A DNA stretch of 64,000 nt, taken from assembly GCA_963971575.1 (NCBI GenBank), contig OZ020622.1:35370301-35434300 (forward strand), in the 5' to 3' direction. This DNA is from Liopterus haemorrhoidalis (lineage: Eukaryota; Arthropoda; Insecta; Coleoptera; Dytiscidae). Positions 40,420-50,300 of the stretch are shown here, in pieces (position 1 is the first letter of the stretch; each line of letters starts with the position of its first letter). A program made the translations under genes and the position numbers. The notes under the pieces are model-generated. The model was not told where the DNA came from. It searched no databases and saw nothing but the letters and a program-made list of their open reading frames with translations.

Positions 40420-41145
40420 CCATATTGAAATCGAGTCGAAAAACAGGATTTTTAGCGTTGATTATCTGCATTCAAAATATTTTTCATTTATTTCAAACTT
40501 TACGGGAATATAAATTGGACTACTTGTTATTTTTTAAATTATCACAAGATTTTCTTAAAGCTTTTTTTAGTGCGATTAGAAGCAGATGGGGTTTTAATAA
40601 TAAACCAAATGCCAAGCAGTTGGAAAATGCGTGCAAAAGACTTTTGATAACACGAGATTAACGTTCTGAATTCAGAAGTAACGGTTCTGATAATACTTCG
40701 GATTTATTTTCAGATGAAATATTTAACATTGCACTAGAGCACGATTTAATGGCGTCGACGTCAACTTTAAGTGACTATTGTAAATATATAGTTGAATATA
40801 TAAGTGGATTTGTAGCAAAATAGCTACAAAAGACTATATGTTCTACCTGTAAAAAACACATAATTACAGACAATAAAAACTACATGCCACGACTAATAGA
40901 GTTGAAAAACAGAGGGACATACGTTTGTCCAACAATAGACATGATTATAATATGTCAAGTGTTTGAAACGGTATTTAGACAATACTATGCATTTCAAGGA
41001 AATACTAAGAATATTTTATTAAACAATACTTTTCAAGTTGTTGCACCCATCGTCTTTAACACTGCAGAAATGGACAACCATATTCTGTCCCAAGATTAAC
41101 TAAATAATCATAAGATGGTTTTAATAAAATCTGTAATTAAATTAT
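40420..41145 (+). pseudogene. P-element/THAP9-like transposase, 3' part (family P1, copy 1)
   Basis: Continuation after T3: MKSSRKTGFLALIICIQNIF, LDYLLFFKLSQDFLKAFFSAIRSRWGFNN and KQLENACKRLL, the C-terminal region of THAP9-like transposases, with stops. A Cys/Lys stretch (CSTCKKHIITDNKNYMPRLIELKNRG) and a C-terminal tail follow to about 41100. Compared with copy 2 it has small deletions, for example loss of the FENSNCVADG segment around 40655. Confidence 0.75.
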
Positions 41146-41885
41146 ACGGAGTGTCCCAAAAAAATGTTTTCACGCTTTAATACCTCATGCTTTGTAATTT
41201 ATTTTTTCTTTTCTAGGTACAGGGTGGGCTAAGTAAGACCTACCAATCTTAAACACAAATAACATTTTATTTCTTGATATAATTATTTTTTTCTTTTTGT
41301 AGGTTATAATTGAATTCTTGGAAATTTATTATGGAACCATACAGTACACAACAACGCGTTAAAATTATCGATTTTTTCTATTCTTGTCAACGATCAATTG
41401 TTATGACGCAGAGTAAATATCGGCAACATTTAATACAAGATCAGCTCCCACAGTCTTCATGATTAGGAGTTTGGTCGGTCGTTTTGGGGAACTGGGTTCA
41501 GTGACCGTCCTGGAAGAGGTGCCCATCGAAATATTCGCACTGAAGACAACGTGGAACCTGTGCGGCAGAGTGTTGCAGATGATCCAACTGTCTCAACTCG
41601 TCGTCGTTCCAGCCAATTGGGCTATTTCCAGAACGACATTGCGTAGAATTTTAAAGTTGGATCTTAAGATGTATCCATATAAAATTCAAATTGTGCAAAC
41701 AGTGCTACCGCAAGACCACCAACAACGACTACAATACGCTATTCGTTTTACACAATTAGCCACACAAATTTAATTTTTATATAATGTTTTGATGTCGGAT
41801 GAAGCGCATTTCCATTTAAATGGTTATGTCAACAAACAAAACTGTAGATTTTGGGGCTCTGAAAATCCAAGTGCAAAATACTTAA
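41146..41885 (+). pseudogene. mariner-family transposase, N-terminal half
   Basis: ATG at 41331: MEPYSTQQRVKIIDFFYSCQRSIVMTQSKYRQH, then frame changes through SLVGRFGELGSV, ADDPTVSTRRRSSQLGISRTTLRRIL, LKMYPYKIQIVQTVLPQDHQQRLQYA and VLMSDEAHFHLNGYVNKQN. This covers two helix-turn-helix domains and the first catalytic Asp (SDEAHF). It is cut at about 41885, where an unrelated Tc1 element begins. It resembles the family of the 62.2-62.8 kb mariner. Confidence 0.7.
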
Positions 41886-42515
41886 AACGGTGTAAGAGTT
41901 TTGTGAAGAAGTGGGTGAATCTATATAAACAATTTAAAAATGTTGACGATTTGCCGAATAGAGGATAAACGATAACTGTTACACAAACGGAAGTTTCTGC
42001 GATTCTGAAATTATTTTCAAAAAAAACCGACCCTTATAAAACCCCTGTTGTCAGTGAAGCACATTGAAAGAAGAATGGCCTGGGCAATGTAAAATAAAAG
42101 TCGCGAGTAATGTAGTATTTACTGATGAATCCTCTTTTTGGGCATTTGTTACTACTAAGAAAGCTTGGCAATTCGAAGGGCAACCATTTGTTCAACATTC
42201 CGTTAAACACCCGGTAAAGGTTCATGTTTGGGGGTGCTTCAATGTGCGTGGATTCGGGAATTTGTGTTCACGGAAAATTTGGATGCGAAAAGGATGGTGA
42301 AATTGTACCAAAGAGGTCTTCTAACATCAAAAAAAAAGTGGTTTGGATCAAATAATGAGGATTGGATTCTGCAAGAAGATAATGATCCGAAACATCGGAG
42401 TAAACTCTGCCGGGAATGGAAGGAGCAAAATGGCATTACAACATTAGATTGGCCGTCGCATTCTTCAGATGCGAATCCCATTGAAAATGTTCGGGGATTT
42501 ATGAGGTGGTTCCTC
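41886..42515 (+). pseudogene. Tc1-like transposase, truncated at both ends
   Basis: Frames give SFVKKWVNLYKQFKNVDDLPNRG, FTDESSFWAFVTTKKAW, VHVWGCF, LQEDNDPKHRSKL and DWPSHSSDANPIENV. The catalytic D (TDES), D (DNDPKH) and E (PIEN) of a DD34E Tc1 element can be placed. Frameshifts occur at about 42060 and 42290, and an internal deletion removes the second HTH. The C-terminus is replaced after PIENV by a snap-back sequence and T4. Confidence 0.75.
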
Positions 42516-42524
42516 ATAAATCTC

Positions 42525-43555
42525 CGAAGAGGCCTAAACGTAAGATTCGGCCCGTGCAAGGCCCCCTCATCGGCCTCTGCGCCAATTCATCGCACCAAAA
42601 AACACCGCCGCCGCCACTAGGAGCCGCCCAACCACCCCCGACGTCGCCAGTCTTGTGAGCGCTCGTTATAACGAGCTTTTCGGCCCGGAGACGCCGCCAT
42701 CTACCCCACAGAACAAGAAAAGACCTGCTAGACAGGATTTTATATCATATTTTGATAATATTGTAACTTTTTGTGTTGCTATAGAAAGCTCTAATGTAAG
42801 TACTTTTGTGTCTTATCATTTACATGCATTTTTAGAATTTAGTGATGCTTGTTTTGTTGATGATTTAAGAGATTATATTAAGTTAATAGTAGGTGATGAT
42901 AGAATAGATGTACAACCTTGTAGGTCTAAGAAGTCGTGTTTGAAGTATATTTCAAAAGAGGATCGGAATTTATTTTTTAATTGTAAATTATCTGATTTAA
43001 ATTTTAATTATCGGTCGTATCAATGGGCATTACATTCTACTAAATTTTCATTTATTGATCCATTTGTAATGGAACATCGATTCTGATATAGATTTTTGCA
43101 GCACGTTTTTGCTGATGTTAAGAAAGATATTCGTCTACAGTTTAAATCACTTGAGAAACACCCGTTGGTTTACGGTTTGTTGTGGGTTGATTCAGTCGTT
43201 ACTTGGTGGAATACGCGTGTTAGTACTAGCGGACTTAAACGCAAACAATTGTATTTGTGGGGCGAGTCTAATACCGGAAAGTCCAGTTTTATCGAAAGGT
43301 TAGTATCTCAACGTAATTCTAGTTATATATTCACGCCTGATATTGGTAAATTTGCTTTTTCCGATTTTGATGCGGAAGTTCATAAAATAATTATTTTTGA
43401 AGAGTTTGATATTAAATTTCATTGTATATCTATGTTGAAACGTTTGTTAGAAGGTTATGCCAAAACAGGCATAACGGCCCTGCTATTGAGGTAGTTCGGA
43501 AAGTGTGTTAACGGTGGGACCTAAGGACCTTTTTCCGAGGGCCCCTCCCGCAACA
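42525..43555 (+). mobile_element. T unit copy T4, joined to a Rep gene fragment
   Basis: 42525-42732 is nearly identical to 39676-39884 of T3 (one C deleted in CGCCCACT, and CAGCCC changed to CAGAAC). 42733-43494 is AT-rich Rep-coding sequence, absent from the other T units. 43500-43555 is a T-unit terminus (GGGACCTAAGGACC, CCGAGGGCCCCTCCCGCAACA) like that of T2. The 5' side is truncated by the Tc1 junction and the right side abuts P1 copy 2. Confidence 0.55.
42733..43494 (+). pseudogene. CRESS-type Rep (HUH endonuclease plus SF3 helicase), endogenous fragment
   Basis: Two ORFs in one frame separated by a single TGA (43084-43086). The first has HLH (42817-42825, the two metal-binding His of an HUH endonuclease) and YISK (about 42946-42957, catalytic Tyr and Lys). 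The second has a Walker A loop GESNTGKS (43261-43284), a hydrophobic strand plus acidic pair IIIFEEFD (Walker B, about 43387) and MLKRLLEGY. This order matches Rep of circular single-stranded DNA viruses and relatives. The usual first HUH motif is not seen; at its place the frame is T-unit sequence. The C-terminus is cut at 43494. Rep nicks DNA at a stem-loop and drives rolling-circle replication; this copy is dead. The alternative is a Rep-encoding transposon, not a virus-derived insertion. Confidence 0.75.
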
Positions 43556-44640
43556 ATTGAATGGAAATATATTGAAGACTTGCATTCGTTCCACACAAAA
43601 GTAAAGTTATATGTGCAAACATGTTGACAAAAAAACATGTGCAATTTTACGATAATCGCATGAATGTCAAATTGTGCGTGCAGACATTAAGCGAGAGCGT
43701 TTCTACGTCTATACTTTTTTTAAAAGACCTTCAAATTCACGAGTTTTTATATTGTGAACCAACGGCTATATTTTGTCAAATGTTTAACGAAATTTTCGAT
43801 CATTTAAATTGCAGAAATAAATTTTCGAATAAAAAAACGAACTTAATATTCCACTCGATTTCGAGAATTTCGAGAGGTTGCAGCTGGATTCAAAAAATAT
43901 AATAGAAAATTTAAAAGATTTAAATGGGGAATATTGAAATCGAGTCGAAAAACAGGATTTTTAGCGTTGATTATCTGCATTCAAAATATTTTTCATTTAT
44001 TTCAAACTTTACGGGAATATAAATTGGACTACTTGTTATTTTTTAAATTATCACAAGATTTTCTTAAAACTTTTTTTAGTGCGATTAGAAGCAGAGGGGG
44101 TTTTAATAATGCCAAGAAGTTGGAAACTGCATACAAAAGACTTTTGGTACGACACGAGATTAAAACTTTTGAGAACTCAAATTGTGTGGCAGACGGGGTA
44201 GAAATTTTATTCACTAGTAGCGGTTCTGATAAAACTTGGGATTTATTCTCAGATGAAATATTTAATATTGCACTAGAGCACGATTATATGGCGTCGACGT
44301 CAACTTTAAGTGAGTATTGTAAATATATAGTTGAATATATAAGTGGATTTGTAGCAAAAAAGCTACAAAAGACTGTGTTCTACCTGTAAAAAACACATAA
44401 TTACAGACAATAAAAACTACATGCCACGACTAATAGAGTTGAAAAACAGAGGGACATACGTTTGTCCAACAAATGACAAGATTAAAATATGTCAAGTGTC
44501 TGAAACGGTATTAAGACAATACAATGCATTTCAAGGAAATATGCAGAATAATTATAAAAACCATACTATGTCCAAGATTTACTAATTAATCATAAGATGG
44601 TTTTAATAAAATATGTTATGCTTAAATTAAATTATATATA
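43556..44640 (+). pseudogene. P-element/THAP9-like transposase (family P1, copy 2)
   Basis: About 95% like copy 1, starting at ATTGAATGGAAATATATTGAAG (compare 26424) and running through the T3 site without interruption (TTAAATGGGGAATATTG at about 43920). ORFs: FYDNRMNVKLCVQTLSESVST..., then MKSSRKTGFLALIICI...AKKLQ (43934-44389). It keeps FENSNCVADGVEILFTSSG, which copy 1 lost. A stop and frameshifts are present; the 5' part is missing because T4 adjoins. Confidence 0.8.
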
Positions 44641-44649
44641 GATAGAATA

Positions 44650-44842
44650 TTTAATGAGAGGAAGCTGTTGTCTGAAAAAAGGACTATGTAAGACAGAAAT
44701 ATAACAGGCTTGTTAATTTTAAAAACCAATAATGGTTTTTATCATTTATTTTTTGTTTTTTTTTTTGCCTTTTTTTGAAATTGTACTTTTTTTACTCTTC
44801 ACTTTTTGTGTGAAAAAGGACTGTGTAATACAGAAATGTAAC
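44650..44842. repeat. AT-rich tandem array, left part (~140-bp unit)
   Basis: One unit and part of a second: GGACTATGTAAGACAGAAAT, ATAACAGGCTTGTTAATTTT, AAAAACCAATAATGG, poly-T, TTTACTCTTCACTTTTTGTG. It continues at 56371 beyond LINE-X. Confidence 0.85.
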
Positions 44843-44865
44843 TGACTAAACTAACTAGTCTTAGT

Positions 44866-45073
44866 CCTACCCTATGTATAATGTACATAGCTGATCTACC
44901 TAAACCCTGAAAGAAAATAACAACTTGTAAACACTACTTTATGCCGATGACCTTGTATTCTTCAGTGAAAACAAGAACGAAATACAAGTTGGGCTCAACA
45001 ACTTAAAAAAATACACCTTATACAATAAACTAGAAGTAAATTTAGCTAAAACTAAAATTATGAAATTTAGAAA
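44866..45073 (+). pseudogene. LINE-X reverse transcriptase, catalytic block
   Basis: SPTLCIMYIADLPKP, then YADDLVFFSENKNEIQVGL and LNNLKKYTLYNKLEVNLAKTKIMKF. This is the catalytic YADD motif and the following helix of a LINE RT. It has a stop after PKP and a frameshift before YADD, and is truncated on the right by the R2-like element. Confidence 0.7.
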
Positions 45074-45086
45074 GACTCTCTTAAGG

Positions 45087-45160
45087 GAAGGTAGGTGTTC
45101 ATGGGCTCATGCGCCCATTCGAATGCGAACACCTGCGGCTCACCTCCCTTAAAGCGCTCT
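45087..45160 (+). promoter_or_regulatory. Strong stem-loop at the 5' end of the R2-like element
   Basis: Nested pairing: CTTAAGGGAAGGT (from 45080) with ACCTCCCTTAAAG (about 45141-45153, one bulge), GGTGTTC with GAACACC, and ATGGGC with GCCCAT. The outer stem uses the 28S-derived bases. R2 5' ends are known to fold into self-cleaving HDV-like ribozymes; I cannot confirm the double pseudoknot by eye. Confidence 0.5.
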
Positions 45161-45289
45161 CGCCGCACCACGGCGAAGCGTTATGTCAGTTAGCTCCAGG
45201 ATTAGCTGAAAAGCGACATTCCAGCTGAGGGTCGGTAACTATGTGGCTGGAAAAGTCCATCGGCTAAACTCTGACAAAAGAGCAGCCGG

Positions 45290-45540
45290 CCACGGATAAC
45301 AACGCCCGACTCCGTGGCCTACGCTCCCTTCCGACCGGGGCTAAGCTCGGCCTGTGAGGGTAAGGCTTCATAGCGCGGAGAACACCGCCCGACTCCGCAG
45401 CATTCGCTCCTCCCCGACCGAGGTTCGCCTCGGAAGGGGAGGTTAGGGCCTAATACCACGGGTTACTTCGCCCGACCCCGTGGCTCCAGCCCCCTCCCGG
45501 CCGGGGTTTGCCTCGGGCGAAAGGGTATGGGCATATAGCC
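45290..45540 (+). repeat. Three structured repeats in the R2-like 5' UTR
   Basis: Three ~85-bp imperfect repeats, each with a clamp (CCACGG...CCGTGG, GCGGAG...CTCCGC, CCACGG...CCGTGG) around CGCCCGA(C)TCCG, followed by a CCGACCGGGG(C/T)T...CTCGG block. Confidence 0.65.
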
Positions 45541-45907
45541 GTCGCGCATTCGTCCTACTGGATGCCCGCTAACACTGGCGGACGTGATCCTGTTTCATCA
45601 GGGGTTCGTCCATTGAACGATTAGTAGGAACAAAGGCTAGCCGACCTTCTTCGGCGAAGACCCGGCCTAACTCAGTCGGGCAGCGTCTGTAATGAGTTCA
45701 AGACTCTATAGACAACTCCTCGGATGACAGTGATCACGGTTCCGATCACTGTTCGCTTGGACCGCAAGGCTCGGGCGAAGTGAATTCGATGGGAACCATC
45801 CGGAACAACGCTACCGTGGGTTGTTATACCGGTGGTTTGATCTACGAGATCGCCCTTCCACACGTACAAAGGTCCTGCTCCATTTGCTTGGAGGGGGTAG
45901 GAACTTT

Positions 45908-46979
45908 ATGGCACTCCAGCTCGCAGACGAGGTCTCACACGCTGCAGAATACCACATCGGCCTAGCCATTGTATTCCGCTGCGCGCCCTGCGGGAAGAGT
46001 TATAAATCGAAACATGCTGCGCTGTGCCATGCACCGAAATGTCCCGGGCCAAAGAATCCACCAGTAGGAGGTTTTACCAGCGAACTGTGTGGTGTCGCCT
46101 TCAAGTCAAAATCCGGCCTCTCCCAGCACGAGAGATCGGCACACCCTTCGGCCCGGAACGCTGCCCGCACCAAACCAAAGCCTCCTCGCGAGCCTTCGCC
46201 TGGCAAGGTATTTGGCTTCGAAGAGGTAGAGCTTATGCTCGAACTCGAGGAGCGATATTTAGGGTCTAGCACCGTGGCAAAAATGATGTCGGAACATCTG
46301 CTTGGTCCCTCGGTCAAGCAGATCCGTGTCAAGCGCAACTCTGCGAAGCACAAGGAGTCGCGCGATCGTCGGCTCGCCGCACTCCAAGTACCAGTAGAGG
46401 ATATCGCCGGATCGGCCGACGTCCCGTAGGAAGAGGTGTTAGAGGAGGCTGCGGGACCGCAACCGGTTGCCTCAGCGCCTTCGAATGCTGTGATCGCTGA
46501 AGTTTTACCAGAGATAACTTTTGAATGCGTAATCGACGATCCGCCAACCATGTCCCTTGAGGCGCTAGCCTGGAGAAAAGGCATTTACGATGCGGTAGTC
46601 GCTCATTGAGAGGCTTCGAAAAGAAGAATGCCAGGTGGACTATCAGACACTGTTTCAGTGATGCTAAGCGCCCTGCAGATCGCTACGGAAGAAAATGGCG
46701 ACGTACCCCAATCATGCGTCGACCATGTGTACTCTATAGTGACTGCTCACCTTAAGCCTGGCGGTGAAGCGTGCTAGAAGCGTAAGTCGAAAAAGAGTAA
46801 GAGTAAGAGAGCCCGCCGGCGAAATATCTACGCTCGAACTCAAGAATTATACGGCAAAAATCCAGGAAAACTCGCTAAGTCAGTCCGCGATGGTGTTGAC
46901 TGGCTGGAAGAGGGTGGTAACCAGTGCAGTCCGGATAAGAAAGAGGCGCTGTATAGCGGGCTGTGGGGGCAGCAGCCGG
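45908..46979 (+). pseudogene. R2-like ORF, N-terminal zinc-finger region
   Basis: ATG at 45908. CAPCGKSYKSKHAALCHAPKC is a finger-like Cys/His cluster, and LCGVAFKSKSGLSQHERSAHP is a C2H2 finger. They are followed by a basic stretch and RRNIYARTQELYGKNPGKLA, typical of the region before RT in R2-clade proteins, where the fingers bind target DNA. In-frame stops at 46427, 46607 and 46775. The frame runs to GLWGQQP, where L3 is inserted, and continues in the same frame after 53148. Confidence 0.75.
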
Positions 46980-47315
46980 TTAGTTAGTTAGTTAGTTAGT
47001 TAGTTGAAATTTTTGGCGCACAGCAACAAAGGCTATTTGCGCCTAACGCAGCCCATCTAAATAACTAGACTATATATTAAAAATAAAAATTTAGACAATA
47101 AATAAATAAATAAATAAATAAATAAAATCATTAAAAATACGCATACTCAATAAAAGAAGTCTTGCACTGACAAACACAAATAAATAATATAAAAAGTCTG
47201 TTCGAAAATTTGAACAGACTCAGGGTGATGGTAAGAGGCTGTAAAGGGGCCAATTACCATCGAATATCACAGTCAATAAATAGAAACACATTAAAAAAAA
47301 AAAAGGTGCAAGACT

Positions 47316-50300
47316 TCACACATAAAATAGTAAGTTCGATTCTCTCAGGAAGAGTATCAGCCTGTCCATGAGTACTCTGTCGTCACCTAAGGCAACTGAC
47401 AGGTCATAGCACAGGCCTAACCTCTCCCTGACATCCTCGAACTGTACACATTCGGTTAAAATGTGTAACACAGACAAATCTGTGTTACACGTCTCACAGA
47501 CAGGGGACTCTTCACCTCGAAGGAGGTGTCCATGGGTCCACCAACAGTGACCTATACGGAGGCGTGTGATGGCGGTTTCCTCCCTGCGGTTAATCCTGCA
47601 GGAAGAACCCCATGGTTTAACGTCTCCCTTAATCTGTCGTAACTTAACGTTCTGTGTGCGGCTCCACTCATGTTGCCACATGTCTAAAACCAGATGTGTC
47701 AGATGACTCTTTGCGTCATCTGGAAAAACGAAACTCACATCAATCATAGGTCTGTGAGAGGCGGCTTTTGCAGCTGCATCTGCCGCTTCGTTGCCTTTAA
47801 TACCAACATGTCCCGGTATCCAAAACAGCTCTACCCTCACATTCTGAGCATTCAGGTTGTGGAGTAGCAACCGGATCTTTAGTACAAGAGGATGCACTGG
47901 ATCTGGATCTTGGATACTGTTCAGAGCGCTCAGCGAGTCCGTCAAGATAACACTTGACCGACTTTGCTCTGACGAAACAAAACACAGGGCCTTGAAAATA
48001 GCGTACAGCTCAGCAGTGTACACACTCGTTATGGAGTGCAGACGGTACTGAAACTGTTGGCGTGGATTCAAAACAACGAACGCACACCCAACCCTGGTTC
48101 CGGATTTTGATCCGTCAGTAAAAATGACAGTATCCTCGAACCTAGGGACCAGTGTTCTTTGTAACTCATGTTGGTATTCGATAGGCAACGTAGTATCTTT
48201 ATCAAACCTAGTTAATGTGAGGTTCACAAGTGGACGCGGCAGCGTCCATGGTGGAACGGCACACAAAACGAAACTTGCCATTTCAGGCATATTAAAATCA
48301 ATATCGCCCAAAATGTCGAAAGTCCTCAGACCAAAAGGCCTATTGGCTCTTGGTTTTCTGTCATAAATCTCTGTATGCCTATTTTGTAGAATAGGGTCAT
48401 ACGCGGGATGATCTGGCTTGGCACTAAGTGCAGCCATATATCGCAGAGATAGAATTTTACGACGATTGTACAGTGACGGTTCGCCTGCTTCACACAGCAG
48501 GCTTAGTATTGGACTGGTGCGAAATGCACCAGTGGCCAATCTAACCCCAGTGTGATGTACAGTGTCAAGAATTCGTATCTCTTGGTGTTTAGCTGACCCA
48601 TAAGCTAGACATCCATAGTCCAGCTTAGAGCGCACTAAAGAACGATATAAACGCAACATGACAGTGCGGTCTGCACCCCATGTCTTGTGACTGAGGACCC
48701 GCAACAAATTGAGCGACTTTTGGCATTTTTTCTTGACGGACAAAAAATGTGCCCGCCAAGTTAGACGACTGTCAAAAACGAGACCCAGAAATCTGGCAGT
48801 ATCGGCAAATGGTAACTGTGCTCCATTTAGTGTGAGTGTAGGATTGGGATGTACACCCCTTTTCCTACTAAAATGGACACATACAGTTTTGCTGGTCGAG
48901 AATTTAAAGCCATTTTCGGTTGCCCATGTATCGAGACGATTGATAGTCAGCTGAAGCTGACGTTCGATTGTACTAGTCTTTTGTCCGGCGACAAAGATAC
49001 CAATGTCGTCGACAAATATCGAACTCTGTACAGGTAATCGAATACATGAAGCTGCACCGTTAATGGCAATTAAAAATAGCGTAACGCTCAGTATGGAGCC
49101 CTGTGGGACCCCATTGTCCAGTGCGAACATTTGTGACAAGGTATTTCCGATCCGCACCCTGAAGCGCCGGTTCGACATGAAGTCTTTTATAAAGAACATC
49201 AAGCGTCCCCGGAGACCCCAGGAATGCAGAGTACGGAGAATCCCATAAATCCATGCAGTGTCATAGGCTTTCTCAATATCGAAAAACACAGCTACCAGGT
49301 GTTTGTTTTCAACGAAAGCATTCCTGATAGCTGTCTCTAGTCTGACCAGATGATCTGCTGTTGAGCGGTGACGGCGAAAGCCGCACTGTGTGTTGGCCAG
49401 CAAGTCGTTTGATTCTAAAAACCAAATCAGACGCTTGCTGATCATTCGCTCCATAAGCTTGCAGAGACAACTGGTCAGTGATATTGGTCTATAGCTAGAG
49501 GGCAAGTGTTTATCTTTCCCGACTTTGGGGATAGGAATTATATGAGATTCCTTCCACTTGGTCGGGCACTTGCCCTCAGTCCATATCCTATTATAGACAT
49601 TCAAAAGCCTAGACTTTGATGATTCCGGAAGATTTCGAATCATACGATAATGTATCGCATCTGGACCAGGAGAGCTATCCTTACACTTTGACATCGCGCT
49701 ATCTAGCTCTTCACGAGAGAAAAGCAGATTGTATACCTCGTCATTCCTAGAAAAGAAATTTAGAGGTATAGATTCGAGGCCTGCTTTACGAGTTAAAAAC
49801 TCGGGTGAATAATGTTCAGAGCTAGAATTGAACGCAAAATTAGATGCCAAAGTGTTAGCAATTTCGACCGCTGAGGTAACTACGTTACCATTTACCGATA
49901 GACCAGCAATGGTTGTAGCTGTATTTAGACCGGAGATTTTCCGGACCTTCTCCCAAACTTTGGCCACTGGAGTGGCAACTGTAACGGTGCATACGTATTT
50001 GCGCCATGATTCGCGCTTGCTTTCTTTCACAATCCTCTTAGCATGAGCTTTCGCTCGTTGGAAGGCTATCATGTTTTCCTCTGTTGGACAACGACGGAAT
50101 GTATTGAAGAGGTGTCTCCTTTCACGTAGCGCCAAGTCGCATTCCTCGTTCCACCAAGGAACGGGAACTCGACGGGGCTGAGTGGATGACAGCGGTATGC
50201 TGCTTTCAGCCGCGCTCGTGATGGAATCCGTGAAATGATTCACCTCCTCGTCTACGCTCAAGTTCGGAATATCCTCGTGAGAGAATGATTCTGCGAACTT

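Noticed and set aside
45074..45086. 28S rRNA gene fragment
   Set aside because: Only 13 nt match and no rDNA follows; it is treated as a junction remnant of the R2-like element.
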